Source: an uncultured Oscillospiraceae bacterium (GTDB lineage: Bacteria > Bacillota > Clostridia > Oscillospirales > Oscillospiraceae). From it: a DNA stretch of 50,664 bases. The position numbers and the translations under genes are program-made. The stretch is from positions 1 to 50,664 of the forward strand of contig CANQFY010000004.1 in assembly GCA_947600025.1 (NCBI GenBank), read 5' to 3'. The notes beneath the pieces were generated by a model. The model was given only the letters and a program-made list of their open reading frames with translations, did no database searches and was not told the DNA's origin. Below are positions 8,436 through 17,378 of the stretch, in pieces; within the stretch, counting starts at the first letter, position 1, and each line of letters opens with the position of its first letter.

Positions 8436-9355
8436 TTTTCTCCCTCCAGTCCCAGATCCACCAGGTAGGTCTGCCCCGGTGTGTATTCCTCCTCGCTTAG
8501 CAGCGCCCCGCCGATTCGGGCGCAGAGGCCGGAAAGGTCTCTCGGCGTCCCGTCGCTCCGGTTGGTCACCAGAAAGCCCAACGTGAAGGACCGCTTTTGT
8601 CCCGGTTCCAGGCGGTAGCAAAAGGTCGCATCCGGACTTTCCCCGGGGGCGCTGAAATAGCCCAGGTGCCATTCCTGATAGATGCCCTGATCTTTCGCGA
8701 TGCCCCAGTCAAAATTCCAGCCCTCCATGGGCTCGGTATTGAGCTGCCGCCGGCCCCGGTCCACCACCGTCAGCAGCGCGTCCGCCTGGAACAGATAGGG
8801 GTCGTCATATTGCCCGCCGCCCCGGCCATGGGAATCGGTGTCCTTTTTGGTCCGGGCCACGGCGTCGAAGCTCTCCACCGTCACGTCCACCAGCACCACC
8901 GTCAGCTCCGGGACGAAGCCCCCGTCCGACAGAAGGAAGGACGGATACCGGTCGGACTGGTATTTGTAGATCTGTTCGGCCCCGGTTTCGTTATAGAGGG
9001 GGACGGCCTCGTTCCCAAAACCCGCCGGGTTGGGAAGGTCAGAAACATTTTCTACGATCCGTACCCCGGTGACGGTATATTCCAGCCGCCCGGACAGGAG
9101 GGTTGGGTCTGTCTCCGGGGTAACGGAAAAGGCCATGGTTCCCGCCTGATTTTGGCCGGTCCCCTTTGTGGGGTCCCCGTCTGTGGAGTCCGGAGCGCCC
9201 TGGGAACTCTGGGGCGGGGCGCTTTCCCCGGCGGCAGCGGTGGTTTCTCCGCCGCCGGACAGGGTAAGCAACCGATCCGGGACCTCCCGCCGGCAGCCCA
9301 GAGCCGAAGCCGCCAGGCACAGCGCCAGGAAGAGTAAAAGTATTTTCTTCATCAT
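8432..9355 (-). CDS. Putative lipoprotein of the ABC cluster
   Basis: MMKKILLLFLALCLAASALGCRREV: lipobox ASALGC; extracellular Ser/Thr/Gly-rich linker. Confidence 0.7.
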   Translation of the reverse strand: MMKKILLLFLALCLAASALGCRREVPDRLLTLSGGGETTAAAGESAPPQSSQGAPDSTDGDPTKGTGQNQAGTMAFSVTPETDPTLLSGRLEYTVTGVRIVENVSDLPNPAGFGNEAVPLYNETGAEQIYKYQSDRYPSFLLSDGGFVPELTVVLVDVTVESFDAVARTKKDTDSHGRGGGQYDDPYLFQADALLTVVDRGRRQLNTEPMEGWNFDWGIAKDQGIYQEWHLGYFSAPGESPDATFCYRLEPGQKRSFTLGFLVTNRSDGTPRDLSGLCARIGGALLSEEEYTPGQTYLVDLGLEGEK

Positions 9356-9386
9356 TTTTGATCCTTCCTTTTGTACAAGCTCGCGC

Positions 9387-9407
9387 CGGAAGGGCATTGC
9401 CCTTCCG
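9387..9407. promoter_or_regulatory. Perfect odd palindrome CGGAAGGGCA-T-TGCCCTTCCG upstream of the lipoprotein/ABC operon
   Basis: 21-nt inverted repeat read directly from the sequence. Confidence 0.55.
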
Positions 9408-9431
9408 CTGGAATAAAGATAAACCGCCGAT

Positions 9432-9469
9432 GCATCATAAACGCATCGACGTTGCATCGATTCGGCATC
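9432..9469 (-). promoter_or_regulatory. Four direct repeats GATGC (GCATC on + strand) at exact 11-bp period; candidate response-regulator operator
   Basis: GCATC at 9432, 9443, 9454, 9465; lies upstream of the lipoprotein/ABC operon start at 9355. Confidence 0.55.
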
Positions 9470-9828
9470 CTTTTTGTAAACTTTTTGCCGCTTTCCGCCC
9501 GTCTGGACAAAATACACCCCGGAAGCTAGACGGCGGGAACCCTGTCGAACCTCCGGGGCGCGTTTCACAAATGCGTCGCAATACAAAACGAAGTGATATA
9601 ATGGATTTGATTTCCCAGATACTGCCTAGCATTATAATCGCAGATGCACCTAAACCTTAAATTGTTTAATAAACTATATTAGAACTAAATCATCCTGACA
9701 TGGGATAATTTAGGACAAAAACCGGGGATTGCTCCAAAAAAGGCGGCTACAATAGCAACTTATCCAAAAACCAGCCTGTTAATTTGGCTGAAATAGCACT
9801 TTACGCAGGGAGACAGTGTATGGTATAT

Positions 9829-9849
9829 TTTAATAAAAGAATTATTAAA
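9829..9849 (+). promoter_or_regulatory. AT-rich operator-like dyad in the GH3 promoter
   Basis: TTTAATAA-AAGAA-TTATTAAA perfect 8-5-8 inverted repeat overlapping a TATATT -10-like element (9824-9829). Confidence 0.5.
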
Positions 9850-9871
9850 TTAACAACAAAGGAGCGAGATC

Positions 9872-12310
9872 ATGGAGCTTTATAAAGATAGCGCCAAGCC
9901 GGTTGCCGACCGGGTGGAAGACCTGCTCTCCCGCATGACGCTGGAGGAGAAAGCCGCCCAGCTTTGCGGGGATCTGGCCGCGTCGTTCATTCAGGACGGA
10001 AAGGTGGAGCTGGGGCTGCTGCGGAAGAAATTTCCCCACGGCCATGGCCGCTTTACCCAGTATTCTCTGGTGGGTCTGGTGGATCCCGAGCAGATCGCGG
10101 AGATATCGAATCTTGTGCAGTCGTATTTTGTCAATGAGACCCGCCTAGGGATCCCGGTGGCGCTGCAAGCGGAAAACCTCTGCGGCTATCCTTCGGCGGG
10201 CGGCACACTGTTTCCCGCGATGATCAACATGGGTTGCACCTGGGATCCGGCGCTGGCGGAAGAGATGAGCGCGGTGATCGGCCAGGAGTGCCGGGCGGTG
10301 GGCATCAGCTCCGCCATGAGCCCTGTGATCGACGTCTCCCGTGATCCCCGCTGGGGCCGTACTTATGAGACCTTTGGCGAAGATCCCTATCTGGTCAGTC
10401 AGTTTGGCATCGGTTACGTCCGGGGGATGCAGTCCAAGGGCGTGAGCTGTATCGCTAAGCATTTCCTGGGCTATGCGGAAACTCAGGGAGGCCTGAATGT
10501 GGCGGCCGCCCGGATCAATGACCGGGAGCTGTATGAGGTGTTCGCAACGCCCTTTGAGGCGGCGGATAAGGTGGCGGGACTGGGCGGCATGATGGCGAAC
10601 TACGGCGAGATCGACGGCCTGCCGGTGATTATGAACCCGAAGATCGCCCGCACGCTGCTACGAGATACCATGGGCTTTGAGGGGATGCTGACCTCCGACG
10701 GCGCGGCGGTCTTGAAGCTGTACAACTACTACAAATTGTCAAAAACCTATGAGGAGGCCGGGCTGTTGGCAAAGAAGGGCGGCTGCGATACGGAGATCCC
10801 GGTGGGCGCGGCCTTCCGGCATCTGCCGGAGTATGTCCGCTCCGGCGAGTTGGATGAGGCGCTGCTGGATGAGTCCGTCCGCCGGGTCCTGAAGATCAAG
10901 TTTGACATGGGCCTGTTTGAAAATCCCTACTGTGACGCCGGCAAGGTCGCCGTTTCCATGAATAACCCTCAGAAAAATGCCCTCAGCCAAAAAATCGCGG
11001 AGCGTTCGCTGGTGCTGCTGAAAAACGACGGTACGCTGCCCCTGAAACGGGGGACAAAGCTGGCAGTGATCGGCCCTCACGGGGACAACCTGCGCTACCC
11101 GGTCAGCGGCTATACCTACCCGGCCTACATAGAAATGCTACAAGCGGGCGCTAACGGCCAAAGCACCACCTTCAATGGCATCGCGGACGAGCAGGCCAAG
11201 TCTGAGCGTCAAGGGAAGAAGATCCCCGGCCCCTTTGCGACGATGTACAGTATGTTCTCCGACGAGGACAGAAGCCGGCTGCAGGATATGCATACGGTTT
11301 TGCGGAACATGGGCGCAAAAAGTCTGCGGGAGGTTCTGTCGGCGCGGACGGAAGCGGTATATGCCAAAGGCTGCGATATTATCGCGCGCTCTACCGCGGA
11401 TTTTGCCGAAGCCGTGCGCGCGGCTGAAGCGGCAGATGTCGTGGTTATGGCCCTGGGCGGCAACAGCGGTTGGGTCAACGTGACCGGCGGCGAGGGAAAG
11501 GATCGCCAGTATCTGGATCTCCCCGGCGTGCAGCAGGAATTGCTGGAGGCCGTTTGCGCGGTGGGCAAGCCTGTTGTTCTGGTGCTGTATGGTCCTGGCG
11601 TCTTTGCGGTCAACTGGGCCGAGGAGCACTGCGCCGCAATCGTGCAGGCCTTCATGCCCGGTCAGTTCGCGGGCGAGGCGGTGGCGAACGTACTGGACGG
11701 AACCGTCAATCCCGGCGGCAAGCTCACCATGTCCGTGCCCCGCAGCACCGGCCAGATCCCGATCTATTACAACCACAAGAACGGCTCCGGCTATCACAGC
11801 GGCGCGGACACAGGCTCCGGCACCAGTATCTTCTCCGGCGGCTATGTGGACGGTTCCGATCGCCCGCTGTACTGCTTTGGCCACGGTCTGAGCTACACCC
11901 GGTTTACCCTGACTGATCTGCAAGTCCCTCAGTCGGAGGTGCCGACCAACGGAAAGATCACCGTCTCCTGCGCGGTGAAAAATACCGGCGCGGTGGCGGG
12001 CGACGAGGTGGTACAGCTCTATACCAGCTTTTTCGGCGCCCATGTGACCCGCCCGAATAGGCAGCTATGCGGCTTCCGCCGGATCACGCTGGAGCCGGGG
12101 CAGGAGATGCGCGTGCGGTTCCGCCTGGATACGGCACAGCTGGGATATTACAACGAGAATATGGATTTCGTTGTGGAACCGGGAGCGCTGACGCTGATGG
12201 TCGGCACCAGTTCCGAGGATCTACCGCTGAAAACCACGGTTTCATTGACCGGCAAGCCGGAAAACGTGATGGGCAAACGCGCCTACACCTGCCCGGTGGA
12301 AGTGTGCTAA
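9872..12310 (+). CDS. Glycoside hydrolase family 3 beta-glucosidase/beta-xylosidase
   Basis: 812 aa; SPVIDVSRDPRWGRTYETFGEDPYL, CIAKHFLGY, and nucleophile region GMLTSDGAAV; C-terminal fibronectin-III-like domain. Confidence 0.93.
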   Translation: MELYKDSAKPVADRVEDLLSRMTLEEKAAQLCGDLAASFIQDGKVELGLLRKKFPHGHGRFTQYSLVGLVDPEQIAEISNLVQSYFVNETRLGIPVALQAENLCGYPSAGGTLFPAMINMGCTWDPALAEEMSAVIGQECRAVGISSAMSPVIDVSRDPRWGRTYETFGEDPYLVSQFGIGYVRGMQSKGVSCIAKHFLGYAETQGGLNVAAARINDRELYEVFATPFEAADKVAGLGGMMANYGEIDGLPVIMNPKIARTLLRDTMGFEGMLTSDGAAVLKLYNYYKLSKTYEEAGLLAKKGGCDTEIPVGAAFRHLPEYVRSGELDEALLDESVRRVLKIKFDMGLFENPYCDAGKVAVSMNNPQKNALSQKIAERSLVLLKNDGTLPLKRGTKLAVIGPHGDNLRYPVSGYTYPAYIEMLQAGANGQSTTFNGIADEQAKSERQGKKIPGPFATMYSMFSDEDRSRLQDMHTVLRNMGAKSLREVLSARTEAVYAKGCDIIARSTADFAEAVRAAEAADVVVMALGGNSGWVNVTGGEGKDRQYLDLPGVQQELLEAVCAVGKPVVLVLYGPGVFAVNWAEEHCAAIVQAFMPGQFAGEAVANVLDGTVNPGGKLTMSVPRSTGQIPIYYNHKNGSGYHSGADTGSGTSIFSGGYVDGSDRPLYCFGHGLSYTRFTLTDLQVPQSEVPTNGKITVSCAVKNTGAVAGDEVVQLYTSFFGAHVTRPNRQLCGFRRITLEPGQEMRVRFRLDTAQLGYYNENMDFVVEPGALTLMVGTSSEDLPLKTTVSLTGKPENVMGKRAYTCPVEVC

Positions 12311-12319
12311 ATTTAAAAT

Positions 12320-12351
12320 ACAGACCGCGGCGGCTGCCGCGGTCTGTGTTT
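12320..12351 (+). terminator. Intrinsic terminator after GH3 gene
   Basis: ACAGACCGCGGC-GGCT-GCCGCGGTCTGT then GTTTT. Confidence 0.8.
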
Positions 12352-12390
12352 TAGGCTATCGGAAAGGTTCAATATACCGATCTCACAGGT

Positions 12391-12954
12391 CTAAAGGATC
12401 CCATATAAGATGACGCCGGCCACGCCGGCGGCGGCCATAACATAGATGGGATTGGTTTTCCATTTGCGCAGTACCAGAAAGCCAAGCGTGAAGATTCCGA
12501 CCGCTATGTAATCGATGCCGCCCAAATCGGCGGGCAGCGTTCTGCTTCCGTAAAAGGCCAGGATCATCAGAGAGATCCCCGCGGACGCGATCATTGCGAT
12601 CACGGCGGGACGCAGGCCGCCCAGCACACCCTGGAGCATTGTCAGCTTGCGGTAGCGATAGTAGATCCCGGCCAGGGACAGAACGATGATACATGACGGG
12701 AGAATACATCCGACAGTCGCGACAATGGCGCCCGGGAGCCCGGCCAGCCGCGTGCCCACAAAGGTGGCCGCGTTGACGGCAATTGGGCCGGGGGTCATTT
12801 CCGCTATGGCCATGATATCCGCAAATTCCCGCATCGTCAACCAGGGGTGGACATCCACAACCTGGTGCTGGATCAGAGGCATGGCCGCGTAGCCGCCGCC
12901 GATGCTGAATAAGCCGATTTGAAAAAAGCTCCACAGCAGTTCAAGATAGGCCAT
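12391..12954 (-). CDS. Chromate transporter family protein, second half-size subunit
   Basis: MAYLELLWSFFQIGLFSIGGGYAAMPLIQHQVV...MTPGPIAVNAATFVGTRLAGLPGAIVAT, CHR-family motifs. Confidence 0.88.
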   Translation of the reverse strand: MAYLELLWSFFQIGLFSIGGGYAAMPLIQHQVVDVHPWLTMREFADIMAIAEMTPGPIAVNAATFVGTRLAGLPGAIVATVGCILPSCIIVLSLAGIYYRYRKLTMLQGVLGGLRPAVIAMIASAGISLMILAFYGSRTLPADLGGIDYIAVGIFTLGFLVLRKWKTNPIYVMAAAGVAGVILYGIL

Positions 12955-13534
12955 TTGAGTCACCCTTTCTTTTTTTGGCTTCCCGCAAACAGGCGTCCAC
13001 GGCGCCAACGATACCGCATACCAGAATGATCAGGATGATATTCACGTTCCAAAATCGAACGGCAGCGAAGGACAGCACCAATATAGACAGGGGAAGCAGC
13101 CGCTTTTGCTTCAAAATATCCTGGATCATGCGAATCACAACATCGCAAATAACCGCCGCTACACCGCAGAGCATCCCCGCCATAAACATACTGACAATTC
13201 GGTTATCCCGGAATGTCTGATAAAAAAGGGAGACGATCGAAATGATGATGAGCGGCGGCAGTATCGCCCCCAAAACCGTCAGCGCCGCGCCCGGAATACC
13301 GGCCACATGATACCCAACCAAAATAGAGGCGTTGACCGCAATGGCGCCGGGCGAGGATTGGGCGATAGCGGTCAGATCCATCATCTCATCCTCGCTGATC
13401 CAATGCAGCTTTTCCACAAATTTCTTCCGCATCAGCGGAATGATCACAAAGCCTCCGCCAAAGGTACAGGCGCTGAGCTGAAAAACGGATAGAAACAGCT
13501 TTGCGTATACTCTTTTGTCTTTTTTGTCTTTCAA
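12941..13534 (-). CDS. Chromate transporter family protein, first half-size subunit
   Basis: LSVFQLSACTFGGGFVIIPLM...AIAQSSPGAIAVNASILVGYHVAGIPGAALTVLGAILPP. Confidence 0.88.
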   Translation of the reverse strand: MKDKKDKRVYAKLFLSVFQLSACTFGGGFVIIPLMRKKFVEKLHWISEDEMMDLTAIAQSSPGAIAVNASILVGYHVAGIPGAALTVLGAILPPLIIISIVSLFYQTFRDNRIVSMFMAGMLCGVAAVICDVVIRMIQDILKQKRLLPLSILVLSFAAVRFWNVNIILIILVCGIVGAVDACLREAKKRKGDSNGLS

Positions 13535-13638
13535 AAGGATCCCTCCCTACAAAATACAGTATAGCACTTGCTTTTTTGTTTGGGAAATAATATAATTTAA
13601 TATAAACTATAAGAAAAATCATATAAGGAGGGATCTCG

Positions 13639-14550
13639 TTGACACTGCGGCACATGAGGATATTCCTTTCGGTTTGCGAACACGGATACAATACGACGAG
13701 AGCGGCGGAGGCCATGCACATGACACAGCCTGCTGTCAGCCTGACGATCCGGGAGCTGGAGCAATACTACGGCGTAGCGCTGTTTGAACGGATCGGCAGA
13801 AGACTGAAGATTACGGATACGGGGAAAATGCTGCGCGAGTATGCGTCCCATATTTGCGAGCTTTTTGACGACCTGGAGAAAGGCCTGCGAAATCAGGACG
13901 CTTTGGGCACGCTGCGGGTAGGCGCCAGTGTTACTATTGGCTCCCAGTTTCTTCCAAGCTATGTAAAGACGTTTTACTGCCGGTATCCGGGAACGGAAGT
14001 AAAGGTGCTGGTTGCCCCATCGGAGCAGCTTGAGCAGATGGTTTTGTCAAACGAACTGGATTTCGCGCTGATCGAAGGCGTGCCCCACAGCGATTCCCTG
14101 ATCGCGGAAGGGTACATGGAGGACCACTTGACGGTTATTTGCCCCGCAGGCGGCGATTTCCGGCAAGGACAACAGCTCAGCATCGAGGAATTGAAAGAGC
14201 AGAAATTGCTGCTTCGGGAGCATGGCAGCGGCACGCGGGAGGTGTTTGAACGCGCGGTTGAAAGCGCGGGCTTTTCCGTCAGCCCCGCCTGGGAGGCAAT
14301 GAGTACAAGAGCGCTGGTCAATGCCGTGATCAGCGGCCTGGGGATCGCGGTGGTTCCGTACCGCATGGTGCGCGGCCTTGTGGAGCGTGGACTGATCGTC
14401 GAGGTCGGTGTTGAGGGGCTGAATTTTCAGCGGCGGTTTCAGCTCATCTATCACAAGAAAAAGCATCTGACAGCGTCGGCAAAGGCGTTTATGGATCTGT
14501 GCCGGAATTACGAAAAGGAGTATCCGTTGCCGGAATACGATGGACAATAA
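13639..14550 (+). CDS. LysR family transcriptional regulator
   Basis: TTG start; MTLRHMRIFLSVCEHGYNTTRAAEAMHMTQPAVSLTIRELEQYYGVALFER HTH; divergent from the chromate transporter genes. Confidence 0.92.
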   Translation: MTLRHMRIFLSVCEHGYNTTRAAEAMHMTQPAVSLTIRELEQYYGVALFERIGRRLKITDTGKMLREYASHICELFDDLEKGLRNQDALGTLRVGASVTIGSQFLPSYVKTFYCRYPGTEVKVLVAPSEQLEQMVLSNELDFALIEGVPHSDSLIAEGYMEDHLTVICPAGGDFRQGQQLSIEELKEQKLLLREHGSGTREVFERAVESAGFSVSPAWEAMSTRALVNAVISGLGIAVVPYRMVRGLVERGLIVEVGVEGLNFQRRFQLIYHKKKHLTASAKAFMDLCRNYEKEYPLPEYDGQ

Positions 14551-14577
14551 AAAAGGCCAGCGCGCGCTGGCCTTTTT
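14549..14577. terminator. Bidirectional terminator between LysR and ROK genes
   Basis: AAAAAAGGCCAGCG-CG-CGCTGGCCTTTTT perfect palindrome. Confidence 0.85.
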
Positions 14578-14628
14578 ATCATATAGATCGGCGTTCGGAA
14601 CTTGACCGGAGGGCATGGATGGGAGCGT

Positions 14629-15858
14629 TTACTCATCCATATCAGGCGCTTCGATGAAAAATTTCCGGATCGCGGTGGCGGTGCCGCCGATGGCGCCGCC
14701 GAAGGGATCGTGAGGGAGGAAAACAAGCTGAATATCCTTGCAGTCGTATCCAAAGACATTCTGCTCCATGGTTCTTTGAACCAGGTTCTGGCTGCTTGGC
14801 GAGGTAAAGAGACGGGAGTCGATCACGATCGTTTTCGGGCTGATGAAATTCGCCAGATTTGCCACGCTCAAACCAATGCTCCGAATCGCCTTGCTGACCA
14901 CAATGCTGGCCACCTTATCCCCAAACTCATAGGCGTTCAGAAGGTCCGTAAAGGACAATGCCTCGGGATCCGGACAAAGCTCCCGCAAAAGTGAGGGCAT
15001 GCCGGCGGCCAATAGCTGCTTACACTGGCGGAGGATGGCGCTTTCACTGGCGACGGCATCCAAACAGCCCTGATTGCCGCAGACCTCGCAGACCGGCCCG
15101 TCGGGATCCCATACCATATGCCCCACCTCGCCTGCGCCGGCGGACGCGCCGCGAAGGATCTTGCCGTCTACGATCAACGCGCAGCCCAGGCCGTAGGAGA
15201 CAAAGTAATAGAGCATCGGATCGCCGGAGATATCCTTGCGGAACAGCTTGCAGCCGATAGCCCTGGCACGGATGTTATTTTCAATGAGAACGGGCAAGCG
15301 AATACGGGCCTGCAAATCGGCGGCCAGATGGTGGTTGTTCCAGCTCCGGCGGAGATTGTTGTGGATGTACCCACGCTGTATATTGATAAAGCCGGGGAGA
15401 CAGACGCCCACACCACGGAGCTTTTTCTCACAGCCGGGCGTCTGCGCAAGAAAATCCCGGATCCCTCCGCTTACCTGCTCCAGCATCGTGTCATAGTCCG
15501 GATCCGCCGTTGCCTGTTCACTGTTCGCCAGTACTTTTCCCCGCAGATCGGTCAGTACATAGCTTGTTTTATACGGGCCCAGCTCCACGCCCGCAAAGTA
15601 GGCGTAATCGGGGACGAAATCCAGCATAACAGGTGGCCGTCCGGGCTGCTTGGCGTCCTCTTCTTCGGGGGCAGGTAACTCGTAGAGAACGCCCGCTGTG
15701 ACCAGCCTTGCTACATTTGTTGTGATAGTGGGAAGGGATAAAAAGAGCTTTTGCGCTATGTCTGTCCGGAAAACGGGGCCGTTTTCGTAGATGATCTCCC
15801 GAATTAATTGGCTGTTCCGCTGCTTTACGACAGACAGATTGCTGCCTTTTTCACTCAT
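14629..15858 (-). CDS. ROK family transcriptional repressor (HTH + ROK domain)
   Basis: 409 aa; N-term winged HTH (NSQLIREIIYENGPVFRTDIAQKLFLSLPTITTNVARLV); ROK zinc motif GHMVWDPDGPVCEVCGNQGCLD; kinase catalytic Asp position reads ENNIRA rather than ENDANA. Confidence 0.9.
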   Translation of the reverse strand: MSEKGSNLSVVKQRNSQLIREIIYENGPVFRTDIAQKLFLSLPTITTNVARLVTAGVLYELPAPEEEDAKQPGRPPVMLDFVPDYAYFAGVELGPYKTSYVLTDLRGKVLANSEQATADPDYDTMLEQVSGGIRDFLAQTPGCEKKLRGVGVCLPGFINIQRGYIHNNLRRSWNNHHLAADLQARIRLPVLIENNIRARAIGCKLFRKDISGDPMLYYFVSYGLGCALIVDGKILRGASAGAGEVGHMVWDPDGPVCEVCGNQGCLDAVASESAILRQCKQLLAAGMPSLLRELCPDPEALSFTDLLNAYEFGDKVASIVVSKAIRSIGLSVANLANFISPKTIVIDSRLFTSPSSQNLVQRTMEQNVFGYDCKDIQLVFLPHDPFGGAIGGTATAIRKFFIEAPDMDE

Positions 15859-16104
15859 AACGAACCTCCGCTGGGGAATGTAGATAGTTTTATTTTAAGG
15901 GATAAATTAAAAAAAGCAATAGGGAATGGGCATAAAAAGCAAAAATATTTTAGAATTTCAGGTATCCACCGTAAGCGAACGAAGCGGGAATGGAAAAACT
16001 TGGATAATTTATTAAATCAAAAAAGAAATATGGATACTTTTCACAAAGCCCTCGATAAATTATTGTGCGAATATACGAAAACCGTCGAACTACCAGAAAA
16101 ATGA

Positions 16105-16133
16105 TTGACAAATTGAATAGAGCAAAGTATATT
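16105..16133 (+). promoter_or_regulatory. Promoter of the ABC/parallel-glycolysis operon
   Basis: TTGACA (16105-16110), 17 nt, TATATT (16128-16133). Confidence 0.75.
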
Positions 16134-16174
16134 TAATTTACCGAGGAGCGAAAGGCTCCCATATGTTGGCATAA

Positions 16175-16191
16175 TTAAATAAATTATTTAA
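16175..16191 (+). promoter_or_regulatory. Candidate ROK operator: perfect dyad TTAAATAA-A-TTATTTAA
   Basis: 8-1-8 inverted repeat about 35-50 nt downstream of the predicted start site. Confidence 0.5.
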
Positions 16192-16236
16192 CAAATTGTG
16201 CCAAGTATGTAAAAACACAATATAGGAGGAAAAAAC

Positions 16237-17280
16237 ATGAAGAAGCTCATCGCGTTACTGCTGGCCCTGACCATGGTGCTCTGCCTCTTCGCCGGCTGCG
16301 TTGGCAGCAATGGCCCCGGCACCGAATCCAACAACACTACTGAGGGCGGCAAAGACTCCCCATCCACATCCGGTAATGCCTCCACCTCTGGCAATGAGGA
16401 AAAGCCCGAACCTGTCGTCTACTATGTCGGACCCAGAAGCGGCGGCCTGGCATGGAACCAGAGCAAGGAAGGCTTTGACGCCGCTGTTGCGGAGCTGGGC
16501 CTGAAGAACGCTTACTTCATCGCTCCCACCACCCCTTTCAACACCGCGGAGATCCTCGAGCTGATCCAAACCGCAATGACCAACAATGCCGACATCGTTA
16601 TGGGTTCCTTCCAGGATCCGGTGGTCTACGGCGAGATCATTAAGGAAATGCAGCGCAAGGGCATCATCGTGGCGGACCTGGGCAACTGGGCCGAGGGCTG
16701 CGACATCATGGTCGCCCCCTCTTATTATGATCGCGGTATGGCTTACTGCACCGAGGTCGCTGATCTGATGGCCGAGGGCGAAGAGATGAACATTCTCTTC
16801 CTGACGACGTCTGCGGGCAGCGCCTCCAACGCCATGAAGGAAGGCGTTGACGCCTACTGCGCCGAGCATGAGAACGCTACGCTGATCGACATGCAGTTCG
16901 TAAACGGCGACGCCATCCAGGGCTCCGACGTTCTGAGTGCCGCTTTGAAGGCCTATCCTGAGATCAACACCGTCCTGGTTGCCGACGCGACCGGCGGTCT
17001 GGGCGCCGCTACCTATGTTATGGAGAACGATCTGCAGGATGATCTGTATGTGATCGTCGAGAGTAACTCCGCCGACCTAATCAACGCCACCCTCAACGGC
17101 GGCGCCGATAAGCTGGTCAACTGGGAGTACTACGACATGGGCTATATGTGCCTGAAGAATGCCATTGACTATTACTATGGCAGAGAAGTGGTAGCCGAGA
17201 CTGCGCCTGACTACGTTGTCATCACCGCAGAGAACGGTGAGCAGTACGCCGCGGATCACGGTCTGGATCTGAACGGCTGA
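16237..17280 (+). CDS. Sugar ABC transporter substrate-binding lipoprotein (RbsB-like)
   Basis: Signal peptide with lipobox LFAGC; periplasmic binding protein type-1 fold features (GLAWNQSKEGFDAAV..., ILFLTTSAGSASNAMKEGVDAYC). Confidence 0.88.
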   Translation: MKKLIALLLALTMVLCLFAGCVGSNGPGTESNNTTEGGKDSPSTSGNASTSGNEEKPEPVVYYVGPRSGGLAWNQSKEGFDAAVAELGLKNAYFIAPTTPFNTAEILELIQTAMTNNADIVMGSFQDPVVYGEIIKEMQRKGIIVADLGNWAEGCDIMVAPSYYDRGMAYCTEVADLMAEGEEMNILFLTTSAGSASNAMKEGVDAYCAEHENATLIDMQFVNGDAIQGSDVLSAALKAYPEINTVLVADATGGLGAATYVMENDLQDDLYVIVESNSADLINATLNGGADKLVNWEYYDMGYMCLKNAIDYYYGREVVAETAPDYVVITAENGEQYAADHGLDLNG

Positions 17281-17295
17281 TTCCGATTAAAAACG

Positions 17296-17323
17296 GCGGG
17301 GCAGTCCCCTTGGTCTGCCCCGC
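17296..17323 (+). terminator. Intra-operon stem-loop between substrate-binding protein and permease genes (partial terminator/stabiliser)
   Basis: GCGGGGCAG-TCCCCTTGGT-CTGCCCCGC then ATTCTTTT. Confidence 0.65.
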
Positions 17324-17378
17324 ATTCTTTTAAACGATCCGGTAGTTCCCGCCAGAAAAACAGAAAAAGGAGTATTTT

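Noticed and set aside
12391-14550. Chromate transporter pair plus LysR as a novel system
   Set aside because: Two half-size CHR subunits with a divergent LysR gene is a common arrangement in Clostridia.
14629-15858. ROK protein as the missing sugar kinase of the operon
   Set aside because: It has an N-terminal HTH and the kinase catalytic Asp position reads Asn (ENNIRA), so it is called a repressor.
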